Assembly (NCBI GenBank): GCA_020350285.1
Contig: CP070708.1
Span: forward strand, 2,837,125 to 2,870,842
Source: Anaerolineaceae bacterium
GTDB lineage: Bacteria > Chloroflexota > Anaerolineae > Anaerolineales > E44-bin32
DNA length: 33,718 nt
Direction: 5' to 3'
A model generated the notes under the pieces. It was not told the origin of the DNA and did not search any database. It worked only from the letters and a program-made list of their open reading frames with translations. The position numbers and the translations under genes were made by a program. Below, one piece after another: positions 24,242-33,018 of the stretch (within the stretch, counting starts at the first letter, position 1; each line of letters begins with the position of its first letter).

Positions 24242-26932
24242 ATGATCCAGAGACAACTTCTCACTACAAAGATCCAAATCCCTCCGCTTCCACCACAAAC
24301 GATCAAGCGCACGCGGTTGTTCGAAGCGCTGGATCGTGGTCTTCAACCCAACATACGTTTGACGCTTCTTTCGGCACCGGCAGGCTACGGGAAAACCACA
24401 TTACTAAGTGATTGGATCCAAGATCGTGGACTCTCCACCGCATGGCTTTCATTGGACGAGGGTGACAACGATTCGATCCGCTTCATGAGTTACCTTCTCG
24501 CCGCTCTCGAAAGTGGGATCCCGACAGCGGATTTCCCCGCTCCTGTTAGCGAACCGCTGTCAGAAGATGAAATCCAACAGCAGATCTTAATCCCCTTGAT
24601 CAACCAGCTAGGTCAATCACCAAGACAGACCACCCTCATCCTTGATGATTATCATTGGATCCAAAGTCAAACGACTCACGACCGCATAGGCTACCTGTTG
24701 GACCATCTGCCACCTCAGGTCCTCATCCTTGTTGCTACCCGCGCCGATCCCCCCCTTCCCCTCACTCGCTTACGGGGTCGTGGGCAGATGAATGAGTTAC
24801 GGATGGAGGACCTGCGTTTTCAGATCGAAGAAGCCGAGGTTTTTCTGGAGACCTTCACGGACTTGAAACTCACATCAGATGATATTCACACATTGACCCA
24901 TCGGACCGAAGGATGGATTTCTGGGTTGCAGATGGCTGCTGCCTCCCTTCAAGTTCATGAGGACAAAGCCACGTTCATACGGGATTTTTCTGGCAGTCAC
25001 CATTACATCATGGACTACCTGCTCGATGAGGTTCTTCGCCGGCAAACTCCCCAAATCCAGGCGTATTTACTCTACACTTCCATCCTGTTTCGCTTATGTG
25101 CACCCCTCTGCGATGCCGTGATGGAGGTAACAGGTGAGAGCTTCCCCCCGAGCCAAAGCATCTTGAAGGACCTGGAAAGAGCGAATCTTTTCATCGTACC
25201 ACTTGACGCTAAGCGTGAATGGTATCGCTACCATCGGCTTTTTGGTGATCTACTCCAGGCTCGGCTGCAGCGGAAAGACCCCCGCCGTATCCCCGCACTC
25301 CACCGTCAGGCCAGTGAGTGGTTCGAGGACCATAGCCTATTGGATGAAGCTGTACAACACGCACTCTTGTCCTACGACCATGCTTACGTGGCCGATCTTA
25401 TCGAACGCGCATCCGAAGAGACATTCATGCGTAGCGAAACAATGACCTTCCTACGCTGGGTACAGCGTTTACCGGAAGAGGAAATCCAGAAACGACCCAA
25501 GCTGGGAATATACAGGGCGTGGGCGCTTCTTTGGCATGGTGCGCCGTTGAGCTCGGTTGAAGCTCAACTTCAGAAGGATCCAGAAGAAAGTGGTCCTCCA
25601 GGCAGCTCGCTTACATTACAGGCCTTCATTGCACTCTCTCAAGGTCAGATGGAGCATGGTTTGGAGCTTATCAAACAAGCCTTGAAGATGTTGCCTGAGG
25701 ATGAAATCTACCTCCGTGACTTTGCGACTTTTTGCGCCGCAGCCACGCAAATTTCCTTAGGGGATCTCGAGGGTGGCATGCAACTGTTGGAACAAACCTC
25801 GCAAAAAAGCCAGCGATCCGGAAACAGGGCAGCTACCGTGATGATCCTCTGTGAATTAGCTGAGATGCGCTTAAGGCAACTACAAGTGAAGGAAGCCGAG
25901 AAGCTATTCCAACAAGCATTAAGTATCGCCACCGATCAAGATGGCAATCTTCTACCGATTGCAGGCGGACCGCTGATCGGCCTCGGCGACGTAGCCCTCG
26001 AACACTATAACCTTGATTCCGCCGAAAGTCTGCTCCAGGAGGGTATCCAGCACGCCGAGCGGTGGAGCCTGATCAGCACGCTGACCGGGCATCTCTCCAT
26101 GGCGATGCTTCATTACGCTCGAGGCGATACACTGGCTTTGGAGGATTCACTTGAAACCCTTTATGAACTCGCTCAACGTTTCGATGCATCTGAATTCGAT
26201 GACATGATCGTGGAGTTGTTCGAAGCTGGATTGAATGTACGCCAAGGAAACTTTGAAGCCGTCCAGGCTTGGATAGCCCGCCGAGATCTGGAAGGCGCAC
26301 CTGAACGCATACCCTCCCTCTATAAAGAAAATCAGGTGCTGGGAAGGATCTATAAATATGAGCTACCGGTCCTTGCGCGTCTGGATATAGCCAAGAAACG
26401 CTACGAGCAAGCATTTAAAGTACTCGATGAACTTTCATCCCAAGCTGAGCGTGTAAATCGTCCTTTCTTACAACTTGAAGCTGAAATCTTGAAAGCACGA
26501 GCATTCCATGCCGTAGGTGATTCAGTCTCCTCCTTAACTGCCTTACGTAGAGCGCTAGAGATCGCTGCACCAGTAGGCGCGGCACGTGTTTTTATAACCG
26601 AAGGGGAAGAATTCATTCAGCTCTTACAAACCGCACGATCCGAGCTAGATTCACCCGATCTGATCGAGTTCATGGACCATCTACTAGCTAAAGCCGGATT
26701 GCCCGTGTCGATGAGACCATCCCCCACCCAAGGCATATTTGAGCCCCTGAGCCCCCGGGAGCTCGAGGTCCTCCATCTCCTTCCTACTGGATTGACCGCC
26801 AAGGAACTCGCAGATGAGTTGATCATCTCAGTGAATACCGTACGCAGCCACCTGAAAAGCATCTACGCCAAATTGGGGGTTCACAGCAGACACGAAGCCG
26901 TCGCTCGAGCCGCTGAACTAGATCTTCTCTGA
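24242..26932 (+). CDS. MalT-type LuxR-family transcriptional regulator (ATP-binding, TPR-like repeats, C-terminal HTH)
   Basis: This is an 896-residue large ATP-binding LuxR regulator. The N-terminus has the MalT-like start (TTKIQIPPLPPQTIKRTRLFEALDRGL) and Walker A APAGYGKTT (45-53), then Walker B-like TLILDDYHWI. The middle is helical with TPR/SEL-like repeats that normally bind the inducer. The last 61 residues are a LuxR helix-turn-helix (LSPRELEVLHLLPTGLTAKELADELIISVNTVRSHLKSIYAKLGVHSR). It should activate transcription when an inducer binds. ATG 24242 (MIQRQLLTTK) is preferred over ATG 24173, which adds 23 non-homologous residues. It is followed by the dikinase cassette on the same strand, so it is a candidate activator of those genes, by position only. 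Confidence 0.92.
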   Translation: MIQRQLLTTKIQIPPLPPQTIKRTRLFEALDRGLQPNIRLTLLSAPAGYGKTTLLSDWIQDRGLSTAWLSLDEGDNDSIRFMSYLLAALESGIPTADFPAPVSEPLSEDEIQQQILIPLINQLGQSPRQTTLILDDYHWIQSQTTHDRIGYLLDHLPPQVLILVATRADPPLPLTRLRGRGQMNELRMEDLRFQIEEAEVFLETFTDLKLTSDDIHTLTHRTEGWISGLQMAAASLQVHEDKATFIRDFSGSHHYIMDYLLDEVLRRQTPQIQAYLLYTSILFRLCAPLCDAVMEVTGESFPPSQSILKDLERANLFIVPLDAKREWYRYHRLFGDLLQARLQRKDPRRIPALHRQASEWFEDHSLLDEAVQHALLSYDHAYVADLIERASEETFMRSETMTFLRWVQRLPEEEIQKRPKLGIYRAWALLWHGAPLSSVEAQLQKDPEESGPPGSSLTLQAFIALSQGQMEHGLELIKQALKMLPEDEIYLRDFATFCAAATQISLGDLEGGMQLLEQTSQKSQRSGNRAATVMILCELAEMRLRQLQVKEAEKLFQQALSIATDQDGNLLPIAGGPLIGLGDVALEHYNLDSAESLLQEGIQHAERWSLISTLTGHLSMAMLHYARGDTLALEDSLETLYELAQRFDASEFDDMIVELFEAGLNVRQGNFEAVQAWIARRDLEGAPERIPSLYKENQVLGRIYKYELPVLARLDIAKKRYEQAFKVLDELSSQAERVNRPFLQLEAEILKARAFHAVGDSVSSLTALRRALEIAAPVGAARVFITEGEEFIQLLQTARSELDSPDLIEFMDHLLAKAGLPVSMRPSPTQGIFEPLSPRELEVLHLLPTGLTAKELADELIISVNTVRSHLKSIYAKLGVHSRHEAVARAAELDLL

Positions 26933-26986
26933 TTCCCTCACCCATCCGTAAATTGGGGATTTGATCCCAGATCACCCATTCATGTG

Positions 26987-27016
26987 ATGACATCTTAGCT
27001 ATGGTGCTACTATAGT
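26987..27016 (+). promoter_or_regulatory. Candidate promoter of the small-protein/dikinase operon
   Basis: ATGACA (26987-26992) and TATAGT (27011-27016) match TTGACA and TATAAT at five of six positions each, with an 18-base spacer. Transcription would begin at about 27023-27024, only a few bases before the GTG at 27026, so the first gene could be leaderless or nearly so. Found by eye. Confidence 0.45.
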
Positions 27017-27025
27017 TGGACCATA

Positions 27026-27325
27026 GTGCATGAAAAGGCTAAATCTTCTTTCTGCCAGGGTGAAGGTTCTCCATATGAGATCCAGATTCATGGCGAGCTC
27101 GACGAGCGTTGGTCCGATTGGTTCGACGGAATCGAGGTCACTATTGAGCATACCTGCGATCACCTTCCCCTCACCACACTGAAGTGCCCTGCGATGGACC
27201 AAACAAAATTACGGGGCATATTGAATAAGATCTGGGATCTGAACCTCAACCTCATATCGGTTCGTGAGGTTCACGATCCAACACTCAAAGAAGTATCGTC
27301 GGATGGGTTTACCGAGTTAGAATGA
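27026..27325 (+). CDS. Small conserved-type protein of unknown function
   Basis: This 99-residue soluble protein has the pattern YEIQIHGELDERWSDWFDG, a middle TTLKCP strand, and DQTKLRGILNKIWDLNLNLISV. This pattern (W..WF.G ... DQ..L.G.L.KI.DL.L.L.SV) recurs in small proteins that I remember from Chloroflexota and related genomes, often next to LuxR-type regulators, but I know no function. The frame begins at GTG 27026 and has no clear ribosome binding site; the promoter just upstream would allow leaderless translation. The next gene follows after 30 bases, so they are probably one transcript. It may be a small partner of the regulator or of the dikinase. Confidence 0.75.
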   Translation: MHEKAKSSFCQGEGSPYEIQIHGELDERWSDWFDGIEVTIEHTCDHLPLTTLKCPAMDQTKLRGILNKIWDLNLNLISVREVHDPTLKEVSSDGFTELE

Positions 27326-27355
27326 TAGAGCCTATCCGTAGGATGGAGGGTAACG

Positions 27356-29959
27356 ATGTCACCTCAACTTATACTCCCATTGAATGATGCCCAAGCCACG
27401 TTGGAATCCGTAGGTGGCAAAGGAGCTTCATTGGCACGTTTGATAAACGCTGGATTTCCCGTGCCGGATGGTTTCCACATCACGACGGAAGCCTACCGTA
27501 GGTTTGTCCAAGAAAATGAACTGCAACAAAACATCGATGCTGCCTTACAGCTTGTTGATGTGGAGAAACCATCCACGCTCGAGGAAGCTGCGAAGGTGAT
27601 TCGTGAAGCCTTTCTGGGTGCCACAATCCCTGGGGATATTGCCAGCGTCATCGTCGGCGCCTATGGTGATCTCGCTGGGACGGACCCTGCTGTAGCCGTA
27701 CGCTCTTCGGCCACGGCTGAGGACCTACCGGAGGCTTCGTTCGCTGGTCAGCAGGAGACCTACCTCAACGTCAGTGGTGCGGATCATGTGCTCGAAGCGA
27801 CGAAAAAGTGTTGGAGCAGTTTGTGGACGGCTCGGGCTATCGGTTATCGCCATCGACAAGGTATCAGCAGCGCGGGGGTTGCGCTGGCGGTTGTGATCCA
27901 ACGACTAGTGGACGCCGAAGTGGCAGGGATCCTCTTCACCGTCAACCCAGTGGATGGCAACCGGGAGCATGCACTGATCAGCGCTGCTTGGGGTTTAGGC
28001 GACGCTGTGGTCGGGGGTCGGGTCACGCCGGATGAATATGTCATGGAGAAGCGTAGCGGGCGTATGGTTAGACGCGAAGTGGCGGATAAAGAGCTCATGA
28101 CGGTTGTGGTGGACGAGGAGACCGAAGATCAACCTGTGCCCGAGAATTTGCGTAATGTACCCGTTCTCCAAGAAGCTGATCTCGTTGAACTTAACCGGTT
28201 TGGAGTCGAGATTGAGGGACTGTATGGCATGCCCATGGATATCGAATGGGCGCTGGCGGACGGCAAGCTAGCCATCGTACAGGCACGACCCATTACAGCG
28301 CTGCCGGAACCTACGTTTGAACCGCCAACCGATTGGCCCATGCCTGATCCCAAAGGACCTTACATGCGCGGCAGCATCGCCGACTTCATGCCGGATCCGC
28401 TGACTCCCTTGTTCCTAACCATGGCCATACCAGCTATCAATGCCGCGATGGGGCGGACAATGAAGGAAATGATCGGCGGCGATGCTTCGATTCTGGAGAG
28501 CTTTATAACCACGATTAACGACTACGCTTATCAATACGTGAAATTGGGTTGCCGGGATTGGTTGTGGGTGGTGTTCAGAATGCTACCGGCCATCCCTCGG
28601 CTCTTACGCGATAGCGAGCGGCACTGGCGCGAAGTCGCACGTCCCCAGTATATGGAGGTTGTGACCCGCTGGCGTGCAAGGTCACCGCAGGAACTGAGCG
28701 CTGTTGAACTCATAACTGGGGTGGATGAGTTGACCAACGCCATGGCAGATCACCTTACTGCACTTCAGGTGGACACCCTCGGCGCCGCAGCTGGGAGCGA
28801 GGGATTGTTCACTACCGTCTACGATAAATTGGTCAAGCGCGAGGGCGACCCCATTGCTGCCACCCTACTTCTAGGTGCTGACAGCACGCCTATCCAGGGC
28901 GAAAAGTCGCTCTACGATCTGGCGCTTTGGTCCCGCCAGCACAACGCTTTGGCAGATTACTTACTAAACACACCGACCAGCGAACTCGCAGCCCGGTTAC
29001 TGGACGATGAAGGACATCCGGAGATCGATGCATGGGAGGAGTGGCGACGCCGCTTCCAGGAACATTTACAACAATACGGCCACAGTATCTACGACCTGGA
29101 TTTTGCCAAGCCGCTACCTGTGGAAGAACCACTGCCACTGTTGGAACTTCTGAAATTGTTCATCCAGGGCGAAGGCGTCAATCCCCATGAACGCCAGCAG
29201 ATACTGGCAGCCAGGCGCGAAGCAGAAGTGGAGGCTGCCTTGAGTAGGGTTAAAGGGTTGAAGCTGCGACTCTTCCGCTGGACCTTACGCTTGGCTCAGT
29301 CCTTTTCTGTGATGCGTGAAGACAGCATCTTCGATATCGGGCTTGGCTACCCTGTGCTGCGCCAGATACTGCACCGGTTGGGCGTCCGCCTCGTAAATGC
29401 CGGGGCTATCGCAGATGCAGACGACATCTATTGGCTGGAAAAAAGTGAAGTCGAAAACGCCGCGGTAGCACTTGATCGAGACGATTCACTGGAAAACCTC
29501 ATGGGGTGGATCGAAGTGCGTAAGGCAGAATGGCGAGCCAAACAACTTGTTCAACCACCTATGCAACTGCCACCTAAGGAACGGATCATGGGAATCAAAA
29601 TGGACGCATTCATGCCCGTCAGCGCCGATGAGCAGACCGAGGAGACCCTCAAGGGCATAGCAGCCAGCTCGGGCCGGGTCACTGCCACCGCTCGCGTCCT
29701 GCACAGCTCGGAGGAATTTGGACAGATGAAAGCCGGTGACATCCTGGTGGCTGAGATTACCACCCCAGCCTGGACACCACTTTTCGCCATGGCTGCCGGG
29801 ATTGTCACCGATATTGGTGGACCACTCAGCCACGGGTCCATCGTCGCTCGTGAGTACGGCATACCCGCTGTGTTAGGGACCGGAATTGCCACGCGCGTCA
29901 TCCAAAGTGGACAGCAGATCACTGTAGATGGCGATGCTGGCTTAGTTACCCTTAACTAG
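27356..29959 (+). CDS. Rifampicin phosphotransferase-like dikinase (PEP-utilising family)
   Basis: This 867-residue protein has the three-part plan of rifampicin phosphotransferase (RPH). The ATP-binding PPDK_N part (about 1-315) has GGKGASL (Lys22), AVRSSATAEDLPEASFAGQ (Arg116), DIEW (Glu297) and VQARPI (Gln309, Arg311). A middle, mainly helical domain covers about 320-770. The swivelling phospho-histidine domain at the end holds TDIGGPLSHGSIVAREYGIPAV, with His826. It would take two phosphates from ATP through His826 and pass one to a substrate. Length and key residues match Listeria RPH nearly one for one, from memory of its sequence. It ends right after the His domain, so it lacks the PEP-binding barrel of PEP synthase. 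The true substrate may be another antibiotic or a metabolite. A GGAGG ribosome binding site lies upstream of ATG 27356. Confidence 0.87.
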   Translation: MSPQLILPLNDAQATLESVGGKGASLARLINAGFPVPDGFHITTEAYRRFVQENELQQNIDAALQLVDVEKPSTLEEAAKVIREAFLGATIPGDIASVIVGAYGDLAGTDPAVAVRSSATAEDLPEASFAGQQETYLNVSGADHVLEATKKCWSSLWTARAIGYRHRQGISSAGVALAVVIQRLVDAEVAGILFTVNPVDGNREHALISAAWGLGDAVVGGRVTPDEYVMEKRSGRMVRREVADKELMTVVVDEETEDQPVPENLRNVPVLQEADLVELNRFGVEIEGLYGMPMDIEWALADGKLAIVQARPITALPEPTFEPPTDWPMPDPKGPYMRGSIADFMPDPLTPLFLTMAIPAINAAMGRTMKEMIGGDASILESFITTINDYAYQYVKLGCRDWLWVVFRMLPAIPRLLRDSERHWREVARPQYMEVVTRWRARSPQELSAVELITGVDELTNAMADHLTALQVDTLGAAAGSEGLFTTVYDKLVKREGDPIAATLLLGADSTPIQGEKSLYDLALWSRQHNALADYLLNTPTSELAARLLDDEGHPEIDAWEEWRRRFQEHLQQYGHSIYDLDFAKPLPVEEPLPLLELLKLFIQGEGVNPHERQQILAARREAEVEAALSRVKGLKLRLFRWTLRLAQSFSVMREDSIFDIGLGYPVLRQILHRLGVRLVNAGAIADADDIYWLEKSEVENAAVALDRDDSLENLMGWIEVRKAEWRAKQLVQPPMQLPPKERIMGIKMDAFMPVSADEQTEETLKGIAASSGRVTATARVLHSSEEFGQMKAGDILVAEITTPAWTPLFAMAAGIVTDIGGPLSHGSIVAREYGIPAVLGTGIATRVIQSGQQITVDGDAGLVTLN

Positions 29960-29976
29960 GAATATGGAGATTAATT

Positions 29977-31578
29977 ATGGATGAATGGAACGTCACTTCA
30001 ACGGGAGATTACCTGTGGACGAACATGATCGTCGGCGAGATATTCCCTACGACAATGACACCGAGCACCTGGTCAGTTTGGCAGGAACTTCTGAGCATCA
30101 TGTCCTTGGGAGACATTCCTTCGTTTGGGAACATCGCCGGCCGTCCTTACCTTAACTACAGCTTGGTCTATTCGTTCCAGATGAAACTCTTACGGAAACA
30201 TGAGCGGGTAATGAATATGATCAAAGACTCAATCGGTGTCCCACCTGTCGGTGTGGACATCCCCTCTTTCCCCGTCTTCTGGAAGACCATCTTGTTCCAG
30301 CTCATTCCCCGTGAGTTCAGGAACGAAATGAAGAAAAACAAACTAAAGGATACCGCACCTGAGTACCTGGTGAGAATCCCAGGTCGCTGCCTGGAGCTAC
30401 AGCATCGGATAGGTGAAACGGGAAGGGAAGAGTTGATCTCCCTTTGGACAGATGACATCAAGCCCCTTTGGAAAGAGACCCATCTCCTCCAGGACAAGAT
30501 GAACGAGGATCTTGCGGGGTTGACACGCAAGCTTAAGGCAGAGTTGACCAAACATATTGGAGACGATGAGGCCGATACGCTCCTGACCACAATCAGCGGA
30601 ACCGGTGAGTTAGCCAGCCTAGGACCATTGGCCGGCATCGTTAAGCTGAGAAGCGGAGAATTGAGTCGCGAAGAATATCTGCAGCGGTATGGTCACCGCG
30701 GGACACTCGAGAACGAATTGGCCGAACCGCGCCCTTACGAGGATCCGACCTGGCTCGACAGGCAGTTGGAAGAATTCAAGAAGTCACCGATAGATGTGAC
30801 CGCGATGCTGGAAAAGCGAGATGTCGAATTCGACACGATACGGGGTGAGATCAAGCGCCTCCTACCCACGAAGTATGCTGAAAGCGTTGAAGAAAAAATG
30901 GGCGTCATCGTGGAGGCGAACGCCACCCGCGAATGGACGCGTTCAGAACTTACGCGCATCTTTGATATCATCCGCAGGTTTTTCCTGCGTGCCGGTGAAC
31001 TTAGCGGGTTAGGTGATGATGTGTTCTTCCTCACGGTTGACGAACTCATAGCTGTCCTGTCTGGGGATACATCGCTGACCGCAAAGATCCCCACCCGACG
31101 GCAGGCGTACGAGAAGTACAGAGCGTTGCCACCTTTGCCGGGCTGGATTCGGGGTCATTTCGATCCAATCGGATGGGCTGCGGATCCGAACCGTCGTAAG
31201 GACATTTTCGACGCCAATATATCCGCACATCCCACAGCACCGAGCATCGGCGATGTCATCGAAGGAAAGCCAGGCTCAGCTGGGATTGTGGAGGGGATCG
31301 TCCAAAGAATTGACAGCCCTGATGAGGGTGATCGACTCCAAACTGGTGAGATTCTGGTCGCTCGGATGACAAATGTGGGCTGGACGCCGATATTCCCGCG
31401 TGCCGGGGCAGTCGTTACCGACATTGGCAGCTCACTCTCACATGCAGCCATCGTGGCTCGGGAATTAGGTATACCCGCCGTAGTTGGCTGTGGTGACGCT
31501 ACGATACGCCTAAAGACCGGTGATCGGGTGCAGGTGGATGGTGGGAGGGGGATCGTAGAGATATTGGAAAAAGCTTGA
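29977..31578 (+). CDS. PEP-utilising/RPH-like protein lacking the ATP-grasp domain
   Basis: The 533-residue protein has no PPDK_N ATP-binding part. The N-terminus (WTNMIVGEIFPTTMTPSTWSV) begins at the point where the middle domain starts in full-length family members, then runs helical to about residue 430. The C-terminal mobile domain is intact: GEILVARMTNVGWTPIFPRAGAVVTDIGSSLSHAAIVARELGIPAVVG, with the phospho-histidine candidate His489. Alone it cannot phosphorylate itself from ATP; the ATP domain must come from another protein, possibly the dikinase encoded 17 bases upstream. Its own substrate pocket may differ. GGAG seven bases before ATG 29977 gives the start. The stop codon overlaps the exporter start by one base (TGATG). 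Confidence 0.85.
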   Translation: MDEWNVTSTGDYLWTNMIVGEIFPTTMTPSTWSVWQELLSIMSLGDIPSFGNIAGRPYLNYSLVYSFQMKLLRKHERVMNMIKDSIGVPPVGVDIPSFPVFWKTILFQLIPREFRNEMKKNKLKDTAPEYLVRIPGRCLELQHRIGETGREELISLWTDDIKPLWKETHLLQDKMNEDLAGLTRKLKAELTKHIGDDEADTLLTTISGTGELASLGPLAGIVKLRSGELSREEYLQRYGHRGTLENELAEPRPYEDPTWLDRQLEEFKKSPIDVTAMLEKRDVEFDTIRGEIKRLLPTKYAESVEEKMGVIVEANATREWTRSELTRIFDIIRRFFLRAGELSGLGDDVFFLTVDELIAVLSGDTSLTAKIPTRRQAYEKYRALPPLPGWIRGHFDPIGWAADPNRRKDIFDANISAHPTAPSIGDVIEGKPGSAGIVEGIVQRIDSPDEGDRLQTGEILVARMTNVGWTPIFPRAGAVVTDIGSSLSHAAIVARELGIPAVVGCGDATIRLKTGDRVQVDGGRGIVEILEKA

Positions 31579-32768
31579 TGAATGCAAGCAACCCTAAGAA
31601 TTTGTACATCCTAGCCTTTACCCTCGTTGTTGTCACGCTGGGTTTCGGTGTCGTCATGCCCATCATTCCTTTTTACATGGAGAATTTGGGCGCCGGCGGG
31701 ACCGAATTAGGTCTGTTGGTGGCTTCATACGCCGTGATGAGGTTGATCTTCGGACCCATCTGGGGAAGCCTTTCAGATCGCGTCGGCCGCAAACCAATCC
31801 TGATGATCGGCGTTCTAGGGTATGGCATTACGATGGTGGGGTTCGGTTTGGCCACACAGCTGTGGATGATGTTCGCAGCACGTATTCTTGCCGGCGTGCT
31901 CTCTTCAGCCACCTCCCCCACTACCATGGCCTACATCGGGGACAGCACCTCCGAAGAAGATCGCGGTGGTGGCATGGGGATCCTAGGGGCTGCTGCCGGC
32001 TTAGGGACTATCTTTGGACCGGCATTAGGCGGGTTGCTCGCCGATAAATCATTATCCACCCCCTTCTTCGTCGCTGGTGGGATGTCGGTTCTAGCGCTAA
32101 TTCTCATTACCGTTCTTTTACCCGAATCCTTAAAGGAAGCCGATCGCTCGTCAAAGGACACCGATCAGCCAATCCTGGACCTGCGTGCCTGGTGGAAGGC
32201 TCTCTTCAGCGCCATCGGCCCCCTGCTGGTCCTGGTCTTTCTGGTGACAGGTGGGCTGATGATCTTCTACGGTATCCTAGGGCTTTATGCACTCGAACGC
32301 TTCGAGTATGGGACCAGCGAGGTCGGTGTGATCTTTACCGTACTCGGCTTGGTGATGGCCTTAGGTCAGGGGTTATTGGTTGGACCCTTTACCAAACGCT
32401 ACGGTGATTTGGCGGTGATTAAGGTCAGTTTCCTGCTCTCTGCCGCCAGCCTGCTGACTGTGATGGTGGCCGATCAATACACGACCTTATTATTAACGCT
32501 CGGTTTCTTCAGCCTTTCCAATGCGCTGCTCATCCCAGCGATCACCTCGCTGACCTCAAAACGCACCACCTTGAGTCAAGGCGTGACCATGGGGCTAAGT
32601 AATTCCTTCATCAGTCTGGGTCGGATCTTCGGCCCGCTGCTGGGTGGTGTGGTCTTCGATATCAACTGGGGGTTGCCTTTTGTAAGCGGTTCTGTTGTGA
32701 TGTTGATCGGATTTCTCGTAAGCTTACGTTGGGTTAAGGAAACGCATGTAACTGGACAAGTTGTCTGA
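31578..32768 (+). CDS. MFS transporter, drug:H+ antiporter-1 (TetA/MdtG-like) type
   Basis: This 396-residue twelve-helix exporter has motif A GSLSDRVGRKPIL between helices 2 and 3, and motif C GAAAGLGTIFGPALGGLL in helix 5; the latter is the mark of drug antiporters. The closest pattern is the TetA/MdtG-type DHA1 group. ATG 31578 overlaps the previous stop (TGATG), so translation is coupled to the ATP-grasp-less protein; a TTG at 31575 is a minor alternative. A pump last in an operon of two phosphotransferase-like enzymes suggests that it exports the compound they act on or its product. This is inferred from position. Confidence 0.92.
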   Translation: MNASNPKNLYILAFTLVVVTLGFGVVMPIIPFYMENLGAGGTELGLLVASYAVMRLIFGPIWGSLSDRVGRKPILMIGVLGYGITMVGFGLATQLWMMFAARILAGVLSSATSPTTMAYIGDSTSEEDRGGGMGILGAAAGLGTIFGPALGGLLADKSLSTPFFVAGGMSVLALILITVLLPESLKEADRSSKDTDQPILDLRAWWKALFSAIGPLLVLVFLVTGGLMIFYGILGLYALERFEYGTSEVGVIFTVLGLVMALGQGLLVGPFTKRYGDLAVIKVSFLLSAASLLTVMVADQYTTLLLTLGFFSLSNALLIPAITSLTSKRTTLSQGVTMGLSNSFISLGRIFGPLLGGVVFDINWGLPFVSGSVVMLIGFLVSLRWVKETHVTGQVV

Positions 32769-32831
32769 CCTTCCTGCTGCTTACTACATAAGCCCCAAAG
32801 GACGCCAACCTTCAGAACCAAGTCCGCCTTT

Positions 32832-32971
32832 TTCCAGTAGAGGCGGCTCCCCCGCTTGTCCTGAGCATGCCGAAGGACCGCCGTACGACCATGCATGAGA
32901 GGCCGGTCTACTGATTATTGGTTATGGCTGTGTATTGAAGCTCAAGCTACCAATTCCAGCAGAGGCGGCTC
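32832..32971 (+). repeat. Two copies of an 18-base direct repeat TTCCAG(T/C)AGAGGCGGCTC
   Basis: Copies at 32832-32849 and 32954-32971 differ at one base. Each is followed about 11 to 13 bases later by CCTGAG. The repeat unit may therefore be about 35 bases long, with the 3' part diverged. Unknown origin. Confidence 0.65.
32858..32878. repeat. Interspersed element GTCCTGAGC...GAAGGAC
   Basis: The imperfect dyad GTCCTGAGCATGCCGAAGGAC is like the short interspersed sequence CTTGTCCTGAGC-N-GTCGAAGGAC that I remember from many bacterial genomes, including Chloroflexota. It has no known function. Only this one complete copy is in the window; a partial CCCTGAG sits at 32981. Confidence 0.5.
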
Positions 32972-33018
32972 TGACGATTGCCCTGAGTAAAGCTTAGGGG
33001 TTGCCATATTGAAGATGT

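Noticed and set aside
27356-29959. Annotation as phosphoenolpyruvate synthase (ppsA)
   Set aside because: The protein ends right after the mobile His domain and lacks the C-terminal PEP-binding barrel, so a housekeeping PEP synthase is unlikely.
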